Below, piece after piece: positions 11,428 to 25,225 of a stretch of DNA of 64,000 nt (within the stretch, counting starts at the first letter, position 1; each line of letters opens with the position of its first letter). Source of the DNA: Arabidopsis thaliana (taxonomy: Eukaryota; Streptophyta; Magnoliopsida; Brassicales; Brassicaceae); assembly GCF_000001735.4 (NCBI RefSeq), contig NC_003070.9:1736001-1800000 (forward strand), in the 5' to 3' direction. The notes below the pieces were generated by a model. That model was not told where the DNA came from. It made no database searches and was given only the letters and a program-made list of their open reading frames with translations. Made by a program: the position numbers and the translations under genes.

Positions 11428-12442
11428 CTCAAACCCAAAGGTAGGGTCATCCTAATTTTATTTGCATTGTTCCGATTTTATCATATGAGAGAATTAGAGA
11501 AGATGTAAATAAAATAGATTATATTAAATGTCTAATCCTCTTATAATTAAGCTCCTCATTCGTTATCATTATAAGATAGAACAGTGACAATTGTCCATTA
11601 TGTTTTTGTTTCAAGTTTATGTTTTGAGTGTCGCCTATTTTGTAAGGATTATGCTATGAATTCTGAAACTAATTCGAGTTATGATCATAAGCAAAGCAAG
11701 CTAGCATCCATTATATATATGACTTTCTAATTTGATCTCTCTTTTCTTTATACTTCTTCATAAATAGTTCCTGAATTGAATATTGAAATTAAAGGTACGC
11801 TAATTTTTCTTATTTTTAAAATTGAAGAAATGGACCAAATACCAAAGTTACTTGAACCAATGAAAACATTAATAAGCAGAATTCACGTACCAAAGACCAA
11901 AGTGAATCTCGTTGATCATATAATGAATTATGATATATTTAGTAGTAGTTAGAAACATGCAAATAGATATAGGTTGATATGAAAATTGGCATAAAATGTA
12001 TGAACCGGAATACTATTAGTAGCATTAACTTTCCTATTATTAACAAAACTAGCGTGTATGCACGTTACAGAGAAAGATTTATTCTTTATTAGAGATGAAA
12101 TTTCTTTAGTTATACATACACTTTGGTTTTGTAAGTTAAAAAAATATAACTCCCTCCTACGTTACCAAGAAGTCCACCAACGTGGTGGATTTTAAAATAA
12201 CTAACCAAAAACACAAATCAGGGAAAAGTCGTAAATTAAAACTGATAATTTGGAGGAAAATATAGAAAAAGAAAAAGGTAACGACATTAAAGAAGGTGCA
12301 CTTAATGCGCAGTATGTCCTCTTGTGCCAGCTTGTTGCACCGTCTTCCGTCTCCTCCTCTTTCCCTCTCTCTCTCTCTCCAAACCAGTCCTACTTCTCTC
12401 TCTAGAAACCTAGGGAAGAAGAAGAAGACGGTGAAGCGAGCG
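11428..12442. other. Intergenic region between bHLH128 and RABA5e
   Basis: AT-rich sequence with no gene that I can support. The end, from about 12300, is the CT-rich RABA5e leader. It contains two in-frame ATGs (12305, 12314) that could lengthen the Rab protein. Confidence 0.6.
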
Positions 12443-13350
12443 ATGTCTTCGGACGACGAAGGAAGAGAGGAGTATCTCTTCAAGATTGTTGTTATCGGCG
12501 ACTCTGCCGTCGGTAAATCTAATCTTCTATCTCGTTACGCACGTAACGAGTTCAGCGCTAACTCCAAGGCGACGATCGGAGTCGAGTTTCAGACGCAGAG
12601 CATGGAGATTGAAGGTAAAGAGGTCAAGGCTCAGATTTGGGACACTGCTGGTCAGGAGCGTTTCCGTGCCGTCACTTCCGCTTATTACCGTGGCGCTGTC
12701 GGTGCCCTCGTCGTTTACGACATTACCCGCCGCACCACTTTCGAAAGCGTTGGACGTTGGCTCGATGAGCTTAAGAGTAAGTCTCGATGTGAATTATGCG
12801 ATTGACTATCGATTTAGGGGATCCTCATGATCTAATTAGGTCGTACGGATTGACTTAGAATTGGGAAATTTTGAATCTAGTTTTGGTAGATTATAGAATT
12901 TGTGACCTAGCTAGAACATAACAGAGGATTATTCAAGAACCGCTTAGGAAAGTATCTCATAATGAACATCTTTAGATTGGTCTGAGATCTAAAATTGATT
13001 CATTTGCTCTTTTCTTGGTTGTTTCAGTCCATTCGGATACGACGGTGGCGAGAATGCTGGTGGGGAACAAGTGTGATCTAGAAAACATAAGAGCAGTGAG
13101 CGTGGAGGAAGGAAAGGCTCTAGCCGAAGAGGAAGGACTCTTCTTTGTGGAAACATCGGCTCTTGATTCGACTAATGTTAAAACAGCTTTCGAGATGGTG
13201 ATACTTGATATCTACAATAACGTGAGCCGTAAGCAACTCAACTCAGATACTTATAAAGACGAACTCACCGTGAATCGGGTAAGTCTTGTTAAGGATGATA
13301 ACTCTGCCTCCAAACAAAGCTCTGGTTTCTCTTGTTGTTCTTCCACTTGA
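12443..13350 (+). CDS. RABA5E: Rab GTPase RABA5e / ARA (AT1G05810)
   Basis: Two exons, 12443-12776 and 13028-13350, give 218 residues. The GTPase motifs are all present: P-loop GDSAVGKS (19-26), the effector-loop threonine in ATIGVEF, WDTAGQE, NKCD and ETSAL. The C-terminus ends SCCSST, so a CC pair near the end is the site for double geranylgeranylation and membrane attachment. The RAB11-like A class controls trafficking through the trans-Golgi network and recycling endosomes. I chose the ATG at 12443 because it gives the normal Rab N-terminus. In-frame ATGs at 12305 and 12314 with no stop between would add 46 or 43 residues. The 261-residue form starting at 12314 agrees with a length I remember for the database entry, so the start is not settled by sequence alone. 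Confidence 0.93.
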
Positions 13351-13775
13351 TGATATACCACACCAAAATAATCCTTTTTTATTTCTCACAACTGTAACTT
13401 TATTATATAAATTTTTGTTTTTTTCTTTGACTCATGGAAGAAAAGAAATTCATGAACTGTAATTTATTTGGTCACATTAATTTTCCTTTTATAATTTTGG
13501 CAAACATTCAAAAGATCTATTCATTCTACTTGGGTTATTTCCTATTTTAAAGAAACTAAATTTGATTGGTTGGTTTTGTGATTTTTGTCATTATTTGGGA
13601 AAAGCGAGGGAAAATAAATCCAAATAGGGGAAGAAAAAAAGAGATGGCTTTTCACCGAGTTTTCTCTGCTTTTGTAACAACGAACATGAACCAAGAATAA
13701 TCTTTTCTTTCCCTTTTTTTGTTTGTCCCACAATTCTTCAAATTTTCTTCTCTCTATCTAATTCTCACGGTGGCG
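13351..13775. other. Short intergenic region between RABA5e and SPPL5
   Basis: About 425 bp holding the Rab 3' UTR and the promoter and leader of the next gene. I see no separate feature in it. Confidence 0.6.
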
Positions 13776-16700
13776 ATGTCTTTACCTCCGTTTACTTGCC
13801 GCCTTCTCGCGGCGGCGGCGGCTCTCTATCTGATAGGTCTGCTGTGCGTCGGAGCTGACACGAAAGATGTTACCGCTCCCAAAATTCCTGGTTGCTCCAA
13901 TGAATTTCAAATGGTAACAGGTTTCCCCAATTCGAGTTCCTAATCATTAATTTTATGGAATTTCACTTTTTAATTTCGTGCGAAGATTTGGTTAAACCGG
14001 AATCGTTTTTGCCTTTGTCTAACGGACCCTACGTATATATCTCATTGATTGATTTGAATCTTCATTGGAATTGCATTCAACCACAAATGCAGCTTTTGTT
14101 AAATTTCAATAGGTTTAGGTTAAATCCGTTATTGAAATCGATTGATGATGAGGATGGGGTAGTTTGTTCATTGATTTTGATAAAAATTGATTGATATGAT
14201 ATAAAGCATTGTTCCTTTTCCCCACAATATCTATGTGATCAATATTGAGGTTTCTCTGTTTCTGTTTATTACCAGTTGTCTATAAATAGATTCATGTACA
14301 ACAAAACTTCTCTACATTATCAGATCGCTCATGCAACTACTGATTATTGAACATTGTCCAGGTCAAAGTTGAGAATTGGGTCAACGGAGAAAACGGTGAG
14401 ACTTTTACCGCCATGACTGCACAGTTTGGCACCATGCTCCCGTCTGATAAAGACAAAGCTGTTAAACTTCCGGTTGCTCTTACCACTCCTTTGGACAGTT
14501 GCTCCAATTTAACTTCAAAGGTCTTCCTTTTTCTTTTCCATCTTATATCGTACAGTCCTAGCTAGGACTCAAATACCACTGTTGTGAAGATGAGTTTTTT
14601 TGTTGTTGTGATGTTTTCCTTTTGCAGCTATCTTGGTCTATAGCGTTATCTGTACGTGGCGAGTGTGCTTTCACAGTTAAGGCTCAAGTTGCACAGGCAG
14701 GAGGAGCTGCAGCTTTGGTGTTAATTAACGACAAAGAAGGTTGAGATTTTGTGTTTAATACCTCAACTGTTTTTCCATGTTGATACATCTTGTTTTGCGG
14801 TTCTTTGTTTCGATGAGCCTCTGACAACTGTTTCTCTATCTTTGCTTTTTTTAAGAGCTTGATGAGATGGTTTGTGGTGAGAAAGATACCTCCTTAAATG
14901 TTTCTATACCTATTTTGATGATTACAACGTCATCTGGAGATGCCCTGAAGAAATCCATTATGCAAAATAAGAAAGGTAAGGTCTAAGCCTTTTATATCTG
15001 TGACGCATATATGATCCAGAGAGCCCAATTTTCTATTATGGTCTATCTGTTTCTTTTGTTACCGTTCTTTTGATGTCTATATTGTTTCCTCTGAGTTTTT
15101 TTTTTTTGATGCAGTGGAGCTTTTATTGTATGCTCCAAAGAGCCCAATTGTGGATTATGCAGTGGTCTTCCTCTGGCTAATGTCTGTTGGAACAGTTTTT
15201 GTTGCTTCTGTTTGGTCACATGTTACCAGTCCGAAGAAGAATGATGAGCAGTACGATGAATTATCACCCAAGGTTTATTATACTCTGCTTTTGGGGCTTC
15301 TACTGAAACCTTGTTTTTGGAACTGAGTTCTACTGAAAATAAACTTCACTTTAACATCTGAGCATACAAGAAATCAACCAAATATAATTTTCTTACAACT
15401 GACAAGAAGATAAAATAATCTAATTAGCTCGTTCTGTCTCTAATATATCTGCCTCTTCTATTGATACACTTGTCTAAGTTATACACTAATTCTTGTTCTT
15501 TTTATATTTTCTGAAAATTTTGGCAGAAATCTTCGAATGTTGACGCTACCAAAGGTGGTGCTGAAGAGGAAACTCTTGATATTAGTGCTATGGGTGCTGT
15601 TATCTTTGTCATATCAGCGTCCACATTCCTCGTTTTGCTCTTCTTCTTCATGTCATCGTGGTTTATCTTGATCCTGACCATATTTTTCGTCATTGGTGGT
15701 ATGCAGGTAATGTTAGCTAATCTTGAGCATATCCTTAGTTTCATGGTTCAATAGCTAGAACTATGATCAATGTTTGGTAACAGGTTGATAGTAAACTTTC
15801 TTTAGCATTGTTTCCTTCCCTTGTAAAAATACATAACATGATGAACTCTTTATGTGAAATGAAACAGAGGCCTGCTAAGCTAAGCATTATTATGTCAATA
15901 TCACAATTATTAATTTATTTTCTATCTCAGGGAATGCATAATATTAACGTTACACTCATAACAAGGTACTCTCAGAAACCCAATTAAGTTTTTGAACCGT
16001 GAAAGAGCTCTATTCCAGCTAGTTAAAAGCATCATGTGATGTTTTCTCTTTATTCATGTTTATATTTCTGCAGGAGATGCAGTAAATGTGGCCAGAAGAA
16101 TTTAAAACTACCTCTGCTTGGGAATACCTCGATTCTCTCACTCGTGGTTCTGTTATTCTGCTTTGTGGTTGCTATCCTCTGGTTTATGAATCGCAAAACT
16201 TCGCACGCATGGGCCGGGCAAGATATTTTTGTAAGTCCATTTTAGCCTGGTAATTTTACAGTTGTCTAAAGCCAAATTATCCCTATGCATTTTGGTTCTT
16301 CTTTGATTTTTTTCCGTATGTCTAAACACAACTTCTGGCTTGACGCACTCAACATTTACTTTCACTTCTTGCTCAAATCCAACTCAAGGTTCTGTTTTGT
16401 TTTCGACATTTATCGGTTGACTTCTGTAGGACTTAGCTTAGGATGCTTTTGGTTCAAAATTGTCCTTAGTTGGCTTTCTAAGGTTGACGTGTCATGTGAC
16501 AGGGTATTTGCATGATGATTAATGTCTTGCAAGTAGCTCGGCTACCTAATATCAGGGTAAATTTTCTGTATGTATTTTCCTACTAAAATTCTTTTGTGAT
16601 CCCTTTGTATGTGTTCTAATGGGTGTCTCACACTTAGGTTGCTACCATTCTTCTCTGTTGTGCATTTTTCTATGACATCTTTTGGGTATTCATATCACCA

Positions 16701-17767
16701 CTAATCTTCAAGCAAAGTGTAATGATTGCGGTGAGTTTTCGTTATTTTCCTTCATTTAACAAATTGTGTGTCTTACACCTTAATATTTAATTCTGTTTCT
16801 GCAAGGAGAAGAATATTTAGTGTTGTTTCTTCAAAAATCCATCAAATCATATGATTCTTATAAACTTAAGCCTCATCAAACCAGAGCATGTTTACCATTA
16901 GTGTGTTTTACTTTTACTCCGGAGCATGATTTGTGTCGGATAATTGCTCAAAACCCCAAAGATTGAGTTTGAGTTCACTTGTTGTATAAAATGTTTGCAC
17001 ATAGCGAGAACGAAGAAGGTCGATGATAGGTTAACTAACCTCAATCACGTTCTAGTTGATTACTATATTCTTCTGTTTGTGTAAATTTATGGCATAGGTT
17101 GCACGTGGGAGCAAAGACACTGGAGAATCTATTCCCATGCTTTTGAGAATTCCACGGCTTTCTGATCCATGGGGTGGTTACAACATGATCGGTTTTGGAG
17201 ACATTCTTTTCCCGGGCCTTCTCATATGCTTTATTTTCAGGTAACCCTCTTATGCATGATGCATTGGCTCAATAACGATTATGGTTCACGACACCAATTG
17301 TGAACACATCATCTGTTACAAACGCTGTCCGTATTCAATATGCCCCATCTCAATATGTTTTTTGACCGCTTTTTAACTCTTTTACGTCTCAGATTTGACA
17401 AGGAAAATAACAAGGGGGTCTCGAATGGATATTTTCCGTGGTTGATGTTTGGCTACGGACTTGGCCTCTTCTTAACATACTTGGGATTGTATGTTATGAA
17501 TGGACACGGTCAACCTGCATTGCTATATCTTGTCCCTTGCACGCTCGGTATCTTGTTCATCTCATGAAAAACTCTGAATTTTGATGATTAGTCCCCTATA
17601 TATGCATTCCATTGAAACCCAACCAAATGCAAGATTTCTTACATATTGAGCGGCTTGCAGGAATCACGGTCATTCTAGGGTTGGTGAGGAAAGAACTCAG
17701 AGACTTGTGGAACTACGGGACTCAACAGCCTTCAGCTGCAGACGTAAATCCATCTCCAGAAGCATAA
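13776..17767 (+). CDS. SPPL5: Signal peptide peptidase-like intramembrane protease SPPL5 (AT1G05820)
   Basis: Thirteen exons give 536 residues: 13776-13913, 14362-14520, 14628-14739, 14856-14975, 15115-15272, 15527-15706, 15931-15965, 16074-16230, 16503-16556, 16638-16730, 17098-17240, 17393-17547, 17661-17767. A hydrophobic signal peptide occupies about residues 8-25. A lumenal protease-associated domain follows (about 50-165, with [10 protein letters not shown] and [12 protein letters not shown]). The rest is multiple membrane segments. The GxGD aspartyl protease motifs are intact: FYD in one helix (D384), GFGD (D437) and a QPALLYL motif (P491). These enzymes cut transmembrane segments of type II proteins in endosomal or vacuolar membranes. 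The PA domain separates it from the short SPP type. No defect is visible. Confidence 0.95.
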
Positions 17768-18451
17768 ATTGCTTCAACATACATAACTCAAAACTCTGGA
17801 GACTGAAGAACAAGAAGAAGAAACATCAAAAAAGAAACAATTTTTCTTTTGCACATAAAAAATTATAAGAAATATACACTTTTGTGCATACACATGTAGT
17901 CTCGAGCCCACCAAAACGTATATAATGTAATGTATATGTATACATACACACAATCAACAACTTCTGATTCTGAAATGAACAAGTTTTTGTATACTGTACA
18001 AATACGAATTTGAATTTTTTTTTCCCCTCAAAAAAATATAAAACCAGCTTTAATAAGGATTTGAAAAGTTTCCAAGTTCATATATAGATAAACCGAAAGA
18101 ATTTGGATCAAACTATAATTTTTAGGAACTGGAACTGACACTTATCATTAAGACAACAAGAGACAGATTCGATTAAAAGAGAATCTTCAGGCAAAACGGC
18201 GTCGTGTCTTGTTTACACATAAACAGAGGTTATTAAAAAGTTTGGGAAGAGCAGATCTGGAAGAAGAAAGAAGAAGAAGAACTCTCTACTGGTTAATTTT
18301 AGCCGGCGGGTAAACGGATATTTTTGGAGGAAGAGCAGCTCTTCTCTCAAAACCATCCCTCTTTCTCTAAAACCCTAATTCTCGACATCCTTCAAAACCT
18401 AACAATTTCAATTTCAATTAACCCAACAACTTTCTTACTCTCTTCCTTTGA
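17768..18451. other. Intergenic region between SPPL5 and ATX2
   Basis: It holds the SPPL5 3' UTR and the ATX2 promoter and leader. A telo-box lies at 18369. No separate gene is seen. Confidence 0.6.
18369..18377 (+). promoter_or_regulatory. Telo-box (AAACCCTAA) in the ATX2 leader/promoter
   Basis: A plant telo-box lies 75 bp before the ATX2 ATG. Such elements are common in promoters of genes active in dividing cells. Its use here is inferred. Confidence 0.4.
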
Positions 18452-21400
18452 ATGATTTCAATGTCGTGTGTCCCAAAAGAAGAAGAAGGAGAAGATACCC
18501 AAATCAAAACCGAACTCCACGACCACGCTGCTGATAATCCTGTTCGTTACGCCTCTCTTGAGAGCGTTTACTCCGTTTCCTCTTCCTCGTCTTCATTGTG
18601 TTGCAAGACCGCCGCTGGTTCCCACAAGAAGGTCAATGCCCTCAAGCTCCCAATGAGCGATAGTTTTGAGTTGCAGCCTCATCGGCGACCGGAGATTGTT
18701 CACGTCTATTGTCGCCGTAAGAGGAGGAGGCGGCGGCGGAGGGAGTCTTTCCTTGAGTTAGCAATACTTCAGAATGAGGGAGTGGAGAGAGATGATCGGA
18801 TTGTGAAAATTGAAAGTGCGGAGCTTGATGATGAGAAGGAGGAGGAGAATAAGAAGAAGAAGCAGAAGAAAAGGAGGATTGGTAATGGCGAGCTCATGAA
18901 ACTGGGCGTGGATTCGACTACTTTAAGCGTCTCTGCTACCCCGCCTTTACGGGGATGTCGAATTAAAGCTGTGTGTAGCGGAAATAAACAAGATGGATCT
19001 TCCCGGAGTAAGAGGAATACTGTCAAGAATCAGGAGAAGGTAGTTACAGCTTCTGCTACAGCTAAGAAATGGGTCAGGTTAGGATTCACCAACCATTAAT
19101 TCTGCTCTGTGATCTTAGATATAAGTTATTTGGTTGAAATGTATATGCCCTGTTGTGTTGCACTTGTTAGTTATGGCGTTCACAATATAGACGTTTTGGT
19201 GATAACTGGCACGCTATTTGTTAGTTTTCTCTTGTATGATGGACGAGTTTTGGCATGGCAGGTTGAGTTATGATGGAGTCGATCCTAAACATTTCATTGG
19301 GCTGCAATGCAAGGTAGGCTTTGAGCTATAGAGTTGTTTTCTTTAGCTATTTCATTCTCTGTTTATGAGATGGGCTTGTTAACTGTTGATTGTTGTCTAA
19401 TTGTTAGGTTTTTTGGCCATTGGATGCTGTTTGGTATCCTGGTTCTATCGTCGGATATAATGTAGAGACAAAGCATCACATTGTAAGTTATTTCTGTCTA
19501 GTGTATCTGTCACATGTCTTTAATTTTGGTTTTTTGGTGACTGTTAGTAAAATTTACTACAGGTTAAATATGGAGATGGAGATGGAGAGGAATTAGCTCT
19601 TCGTCGTGAAAAGATCAAGTTTTTAATTTCTCGTGACGACATGGAGTTGCTAAACATGAAGTTTGGTACTAATGATGTGGTCGTTGATGGTCAAGATTAT
19701 GATGAACTGGTTATATTGGCTGCTTCTTTTGAGGAGTGCCAAGATTTTGAGCCTAGAGACATCATATGGGCCAAACTAACTGGTGAATGCTTTAAACCGA
19801 ACCGATTTCTGTATTCTTGTACACGTATTTTCTTAGCTTTTGTTGAAAATATTTAGGCATATAACCTACCTTTATGGTGTAAGAAACATGATGCTGTTAG
19901 GAAGTATATTAGTCACCTTCTTTCTCTTTAATACCTAATTACTGGAATCTGCTGTAGAATTTCGTGGTGCTTAGTAAGCATCTATTGCCTAGCCGAATAA
20001 TTTTCTGAAGAAAACTAATTATGCATCTTGAAAACCATACTGCTGTGTGTTAAACTTTTTCGGACAGGTCATGCTATGTGGCCAGCAATTATCGTGGATG
20101 AGTCTGTTATTGTAAAGCGGAAAGGTCTAAACAACAAGATCTCTGGAGGAAGATCAGTCCTCGTACAGTTTTTTGGCACCCATGATTTTGCTAGGTGAGC
20201 AGATCTTCTTAAAGTCTGTAGAGATCTAGTTATACTACCGAACTGTTGAAATTAATGTTACAAATCATAATTTCGAAGTGGAATTGACTATATTTCCTTT
20301 GGTCATATAGAATACAAGTCAAACAAGCGGTCTCATTTCTAAAAGGGCTTCTCTCACGGTCCCCCCTGAAGTGCAAGCAACCTCGGTTTGAAGAGGCCAT
20401 GGAGGAGGCAAAAATGCAAGTTTCTCTTGCTTTTCACTGACATTCTACTTTTTTTTTATTTCCTAATATAGTGAAGTTGTTAACAAACAGACCATTTCCT
20501 TATCTTAATCTGAACAAAAACATAATTCCTGTGTTAAATTGCTGTAACTTACCTCATCCAGGTACCTAAAAGAATATAAGCTTCCAGGAAGGATGGATCA
20601 ACTTCAGAAAGTTGCTGATACTGATTGTTCGGAAAGGATTAATAGTGGAGAAGAGGACAGCTCAAACTCGGGTGATGATTACACAAAAGATGGAGAAGTC
20701 TGGTTGCGGCCAACAGAACTTGGAGATTGCTTGCATAGAATAGGCGATCTGCAAATAATTAATCTTGGTAATGTTTGAAACTAATTAGTATGTTGGATCA
20801 TCCTTAGTTGGAATGGACTCTGCTCATTATGGATAGGCGTATATCACTTGTCTTTGTCTGCCAGGAAGGATCGTGACAGACTCAGAATTTTTCAAGGATA
20901 GTAAGCATACTTGGCCTGAAGGGTATACAGCTACAAGAAAATTCATATCACTAAAAGGTAAATTATTTACCAGTTTTTGTGCTTTCTATATTAATCAGGC
21001 AGTTTTGTCTCATATATGCGCGATTTCTTGCTTTGACTTTAAGCAGATCCTAATGCATCTGCCATGTACAAGATGGAAGTGCTTAGAGATGCCGAGTCAA
21101 AGACTCGCCCTGTTTTCAGAGTGACGACCAATAGCGGTGAGCAGGTTAGGTTTCTAGGTGGAAAGCTTGTGTGGATAGAAAGTTTGTTATAGCCATGTGT
21201 AAAATTGATACTTGATTTTTGGACAGTTCAAAGGGGACACTCCATCTGCCTGCTGGAATAAAATATATAATAGGATAAAAAAGATTCAGATTGCTTCTGA
21301 TAATCCTGATGTTTTGGGTGAAGGACTTCATGAATCTGGTACAGATATGTTTGGCTTCTCCAACCCAGAAGTCGATAAACTTATTCAGGTTTGTCTTCTT

Positions 21401-24400
21401 GAATCTGAAATTATATGTGGTGGTTTTAGTTTTGTCTCCTTTTACTCCTTCATTCACTGAACTCTCAGGAGTTTTTGGTTAGGTTCTCCGTTGTACTAAT
21501 TTCGGGACCCTGAAAACTTTGCAGTGCTCTACCCTTCTGCTTTGAAGTTAAAACGCATAATTAGGCATCTTTTATGTTTGGCGTGGAAGTTTAATATAAT
21601 CAAGCTCTAGGCATTAAATCTTTCTCCTTATCTCTTTGTCGGAGAAATTCTAACTCTTATAGAAACTAAGAATGTGTCCTGGTCTGCATTTTATATATGT
21701 TGTGCCTATTATAAGTCTTGACCTGCCATGCAGGGGCTATTACAATCCAGACCACCTTCCAAGGTTTCTCAGCGCAAATATAGTTCGGGAAAGTATCAAG
21801 ATCATCCTACTGGTTACCGACCTGTACGGGTGGAGTGGAAAGATCTTGATAAGTGCAATGTCTGCCACATGGATGAGGTTAACAGTGCTTCTTTCTTGAT
21901 AGAACGTTTTGTATGCAAATCTAATCTTGTATCTTTAATATGTTAATTCTGATTTAGATTTTCGTGTCTGCAGGAATATGAGAACAATTTGTTCCTGCAA
22001 TGTGATAAATGTAGAATGATGGTATTACTTTCTCTGAGTTGTTCATACTATGATATATCCTTTAAGATCTATACTCTATAGTGGCTGGCATCCTTTCTTT
22101 TCCTAGGTGATGTTCAGTTCAAATATTTTTTTGATCCTGGACTAGGTCCATACTAGATGCTATGGCCAGCTGGAACCCCATAATGGCATTCTGTGGTTAT
22201 GCAACTTATGTCGTCCTGTCGCTCTTGATATTCCTCCTCGATGTTGTCTTTGTCCTGTAGTAGGTGATTAACCCAACCCTTTCGGTATGGACTACGGAGT
22301 CTCTATATTCTTTATTAATAGCCAACAAAATATCTTCCAGGGGGCGCTATGAAGCCGACAACTGATGGGCGCTGGGCTCATCTGGCTTGTGCCATATGGA
22401 TCCCAGGTATAATCTTCACCATTTGATTTGTTACTCTGCATGTTTCTGCTTTCTACTAAGGATTTTGGACGCTTTACCTTTATTATCCAAGTTGTATGAG
22501 CAATGATTGTGATATTATCCAGAAACATGCTTATTGGATGTCAAGAAGATGGAACCGATCGATGGGGTTAAGAAAGTCAGTAAGGTTTGAGCTCTATTCT
22601 TTTTCAGTTTCCCTTACATCAATTGTCTTAAATGGAGTTAGTTACCTTTTCAACTAGAGAAGCGGAGCATAGTCTAATTTTCAGTAGCCATGTGATGCTT
22701 GAATAGTTGTCTTTTTTTCTTCACACTTCAAAACAGGATCGTTGGAAACTATTGTGCAGCATCTGTGGTGTATCTTATGGAGCTTGTATCCAAGTAAGAA
22801 TTATTTTGATGGCAAGAAAAAGCTGAATCATTGTGTACCATTTACACATGACAATATTTGAAATCTTACATAAATATTAGTCACTGATAAGTATTTAACT
22901 AGAACAATGATGCCGATTTTCAGTGTTCAAATAATACTTGTCGAGTGGCATATCATCCGCTATGTGCACGAGCTGCTGGTCTCTGTGTTGAGGTACTTTC
23001 ATATCCTACAGGGGATCATAAGGTTCTGCGTTTATTATATACGTTTACTGAAAACACAGATTTAACAAAAGAGCTGGTTCTAACTATGATAGCATTCTTG
23101 TAATGTCATTGTAGCTTGCAGATGAGGATAGGCTTTTTCTTCTATCAATGGATGACGATGAAGCAGATCAGTGCATCCGCCTGCTTTCATTTTGCAAGAG
23201 GCATCGACAAACGTCAAATTACCACCTAGAAACAGAGTACATGATCAAACCTGCTCACAATATTGCCGAGTATCTCCCACCTCCTAATCCATCTGGCTGT
23301 GCTCGCACTGGTATGCAGTTGCATTGATCAATACTTGCTACAAATAAAAGTGTAGATTTACTGCACTTATGTGGGATGGAATTGTTTTGCTCAAAATTCT
23401 CTTACCTCACATGTGGCAATGTGTGTCTTTTGTTCAGCTTTAATGATGTTACGTTCTTTTATATTTTATTCTCAGAGATCTAATCTCATGTATTCTCACA
23501 TTGTGTTTGCTTGTATTCATGTTCACATCTAAAATTCATAAAAGATGGCACTGTATAGGTCAGTTTATAGCTTTATCTTGCAGGATTATTAACGTATTTT
23601 CCCTCGGTTTCTGGTAGAGCCATATAATTATCTTGGAAGAAGAGGACGAAAGGAACCTGAAGCTCTTGCTGGTGCTTCTTCAAAGCGATTATTTGTTGAG
23701 AATCAACCGTATATTGTTGGCGGATACTCTCGACATGAATTTTCAACCTACGAACGCATTTATGGATCAAAGATGTCCCAAATAACTACTCCGAGCAATA
23801 TTCTATCTATGGCCGAGAAATATACATTCATGAAGGAAACCTACAGGAAGAGATTAGCATTCGGTAAGCGTTTATTCAGAAATCGTAAAATATGCTACAA
23901 CTTGTCAAAGTTGCTGCTATGATGCCTCGGTTTTTCATGCCTTTGGGGGGTTTTTGAGGATCAAAAATTTCTGTAAGAAGATAAAATTGGTGGGACTTTT
24001 TTTTCTACTTGAATTCTTGGGATGTATGGTGCATTACTGTGATGGGTCTCTGGATATAGTGATCATTTTTACTTATTTAGGATTAGACGGGAAACGTTTC
24101 CCATAAAACCTAACATCTCTATCATAACTAATAACTAATTTTATCTGAACCTTTTTTGTTTTCCTTTAAATGATTTACTTTCTTCTACAGGGAAATCGGG
24201 AATTCATGGTTTTGGGATCTTTGCAAAGCTTCCGCACAGAGCCGGAGATATGGTAAGGCATTCTTATATTTTACTGTCCATTCTTGCTTAGTATAACGTC
24301 ATGACTGACAATGTTGTGAATTGGGTGGGTGCAGGTGATTGAGTACACTGGTGAACTTGTTAGGCCACCAATAGCTGACAAGAGAGAGCATCTTATATAC

Positions 24401-25225
24401 AACTCAATGGTGGTACGTATCTGACTTTGTACATTTTATACTTCTTAGAAAATTCTGAACAATATTGGACCTAATTATCAGCACATTGATCTGTGGCTTT
24501 TCTCATCTAGACCGATATATCACTTTACTTTGATGTATTTTATTGAATGATTTCTCTGGCTCGAGCCCTGAACATTCTCTTAGCATTCCCTTTACCACTC
24601 TGTGTTGTTAGTATACACATCTTCCTAACTTTCACTCTCTTATTTTTAGAATCTGATATTTTTGGTTATGAGTACTGAGTAGTTAGTTATCAATTTACCA
24701 CTCCTTTATGATATAGGGTGCCGGGACCTATATGTTTAGAATTGATAATGAGCGGGTCATAGACGCAACAAGGACAGGAAGCATTGCTCACCTTATCAAT
24801 CATTCATGTGAGGTATGGTCAAGCAGTTTTGACGATTTGTTATTTAATTTACTTAGTATCTGCAATATCATCACATTACTTATGGATATGCTTCTGTACA
24901 GCCAAATTGCTATTCAAGAGTCATCAGTGTTAATGGTGATGAGCATATTATCATATTTGCAAAGAGAGATGTCGCAAAATGGGAGGAGCTGACCTATGAT
25001 TATAGGTTTATCTTCGTGCCCTTTAGTTCTCGGGTGACTTTGAAATTCCATTATTACCTGATTCTTTATCTATAAATTTGCAGGTTCTTTTCAATTGATG
25101 AGCGCCTTGCATGTTACTGTGGTTTCCCAAGATGCCGGGGTGTTGTTAATGACACAGAAGCCGAAGAACGACAGGCAAATATTCATGCTTCTCGCTGTGA
25201 GTTAAAAGAGTGGACAGAGTCCTGA
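18452..25225 (+). CDS. ATX2: Trithorax-type histone H3K4 methyltransferase ATX2 (AT1G05830)
   Basis: Twenty-four exons give 1083 residues: 18452-19077, 19262-19313, 19408-19482, 19563-19782, 20068-20194, 20311-20415, 20562-20767, 20865-20957, 21047-21143, 21227-21388, 21734-21877, 21974-22021, 22146-22263, 22341-22406, 22523-22584, 22737-22793, 22924-22992, 23115-23310, 23618-23863, 24191-24252, 24334-24412, 24717-24812, 24902-25005, 25084-25225. Domains in order: a basic N-terminal stretch (a run of Arg after CRRK), PWWP (about 310-375, [14 protein letters not shown]), FYRN and FYRC (about 470-590), PHD (about 628-675), extended PHD (about 680-810), SET (about 920-1040, with GIHGFGIFA and NHSCEPN), and a post-SET Cys cluster ([10 protein letters not shown]). 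It should methylate histone H3 lysine 4 in the nucleus. The intron after exon 6 uses a GC donor. GTAAG right after the stop codon suggests a small 3' UTR intron. Confidence 0.96.
20416..20561 (+). other. Non-canonical GC-AG intron inside ATX2
   Basis: Exon 6 ends AAAAAT and the intron begins GCAAGT. The next exon starts after CATCCAG with GTACCTAAAAG. Only this junction keeps the frame (Lys-Met-Tyr-Leu). No GT donor nearby does. Apart from the GC, the donor matches the U1 consensus well, as GC-AG introns usually do. Confidence 0.85.
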
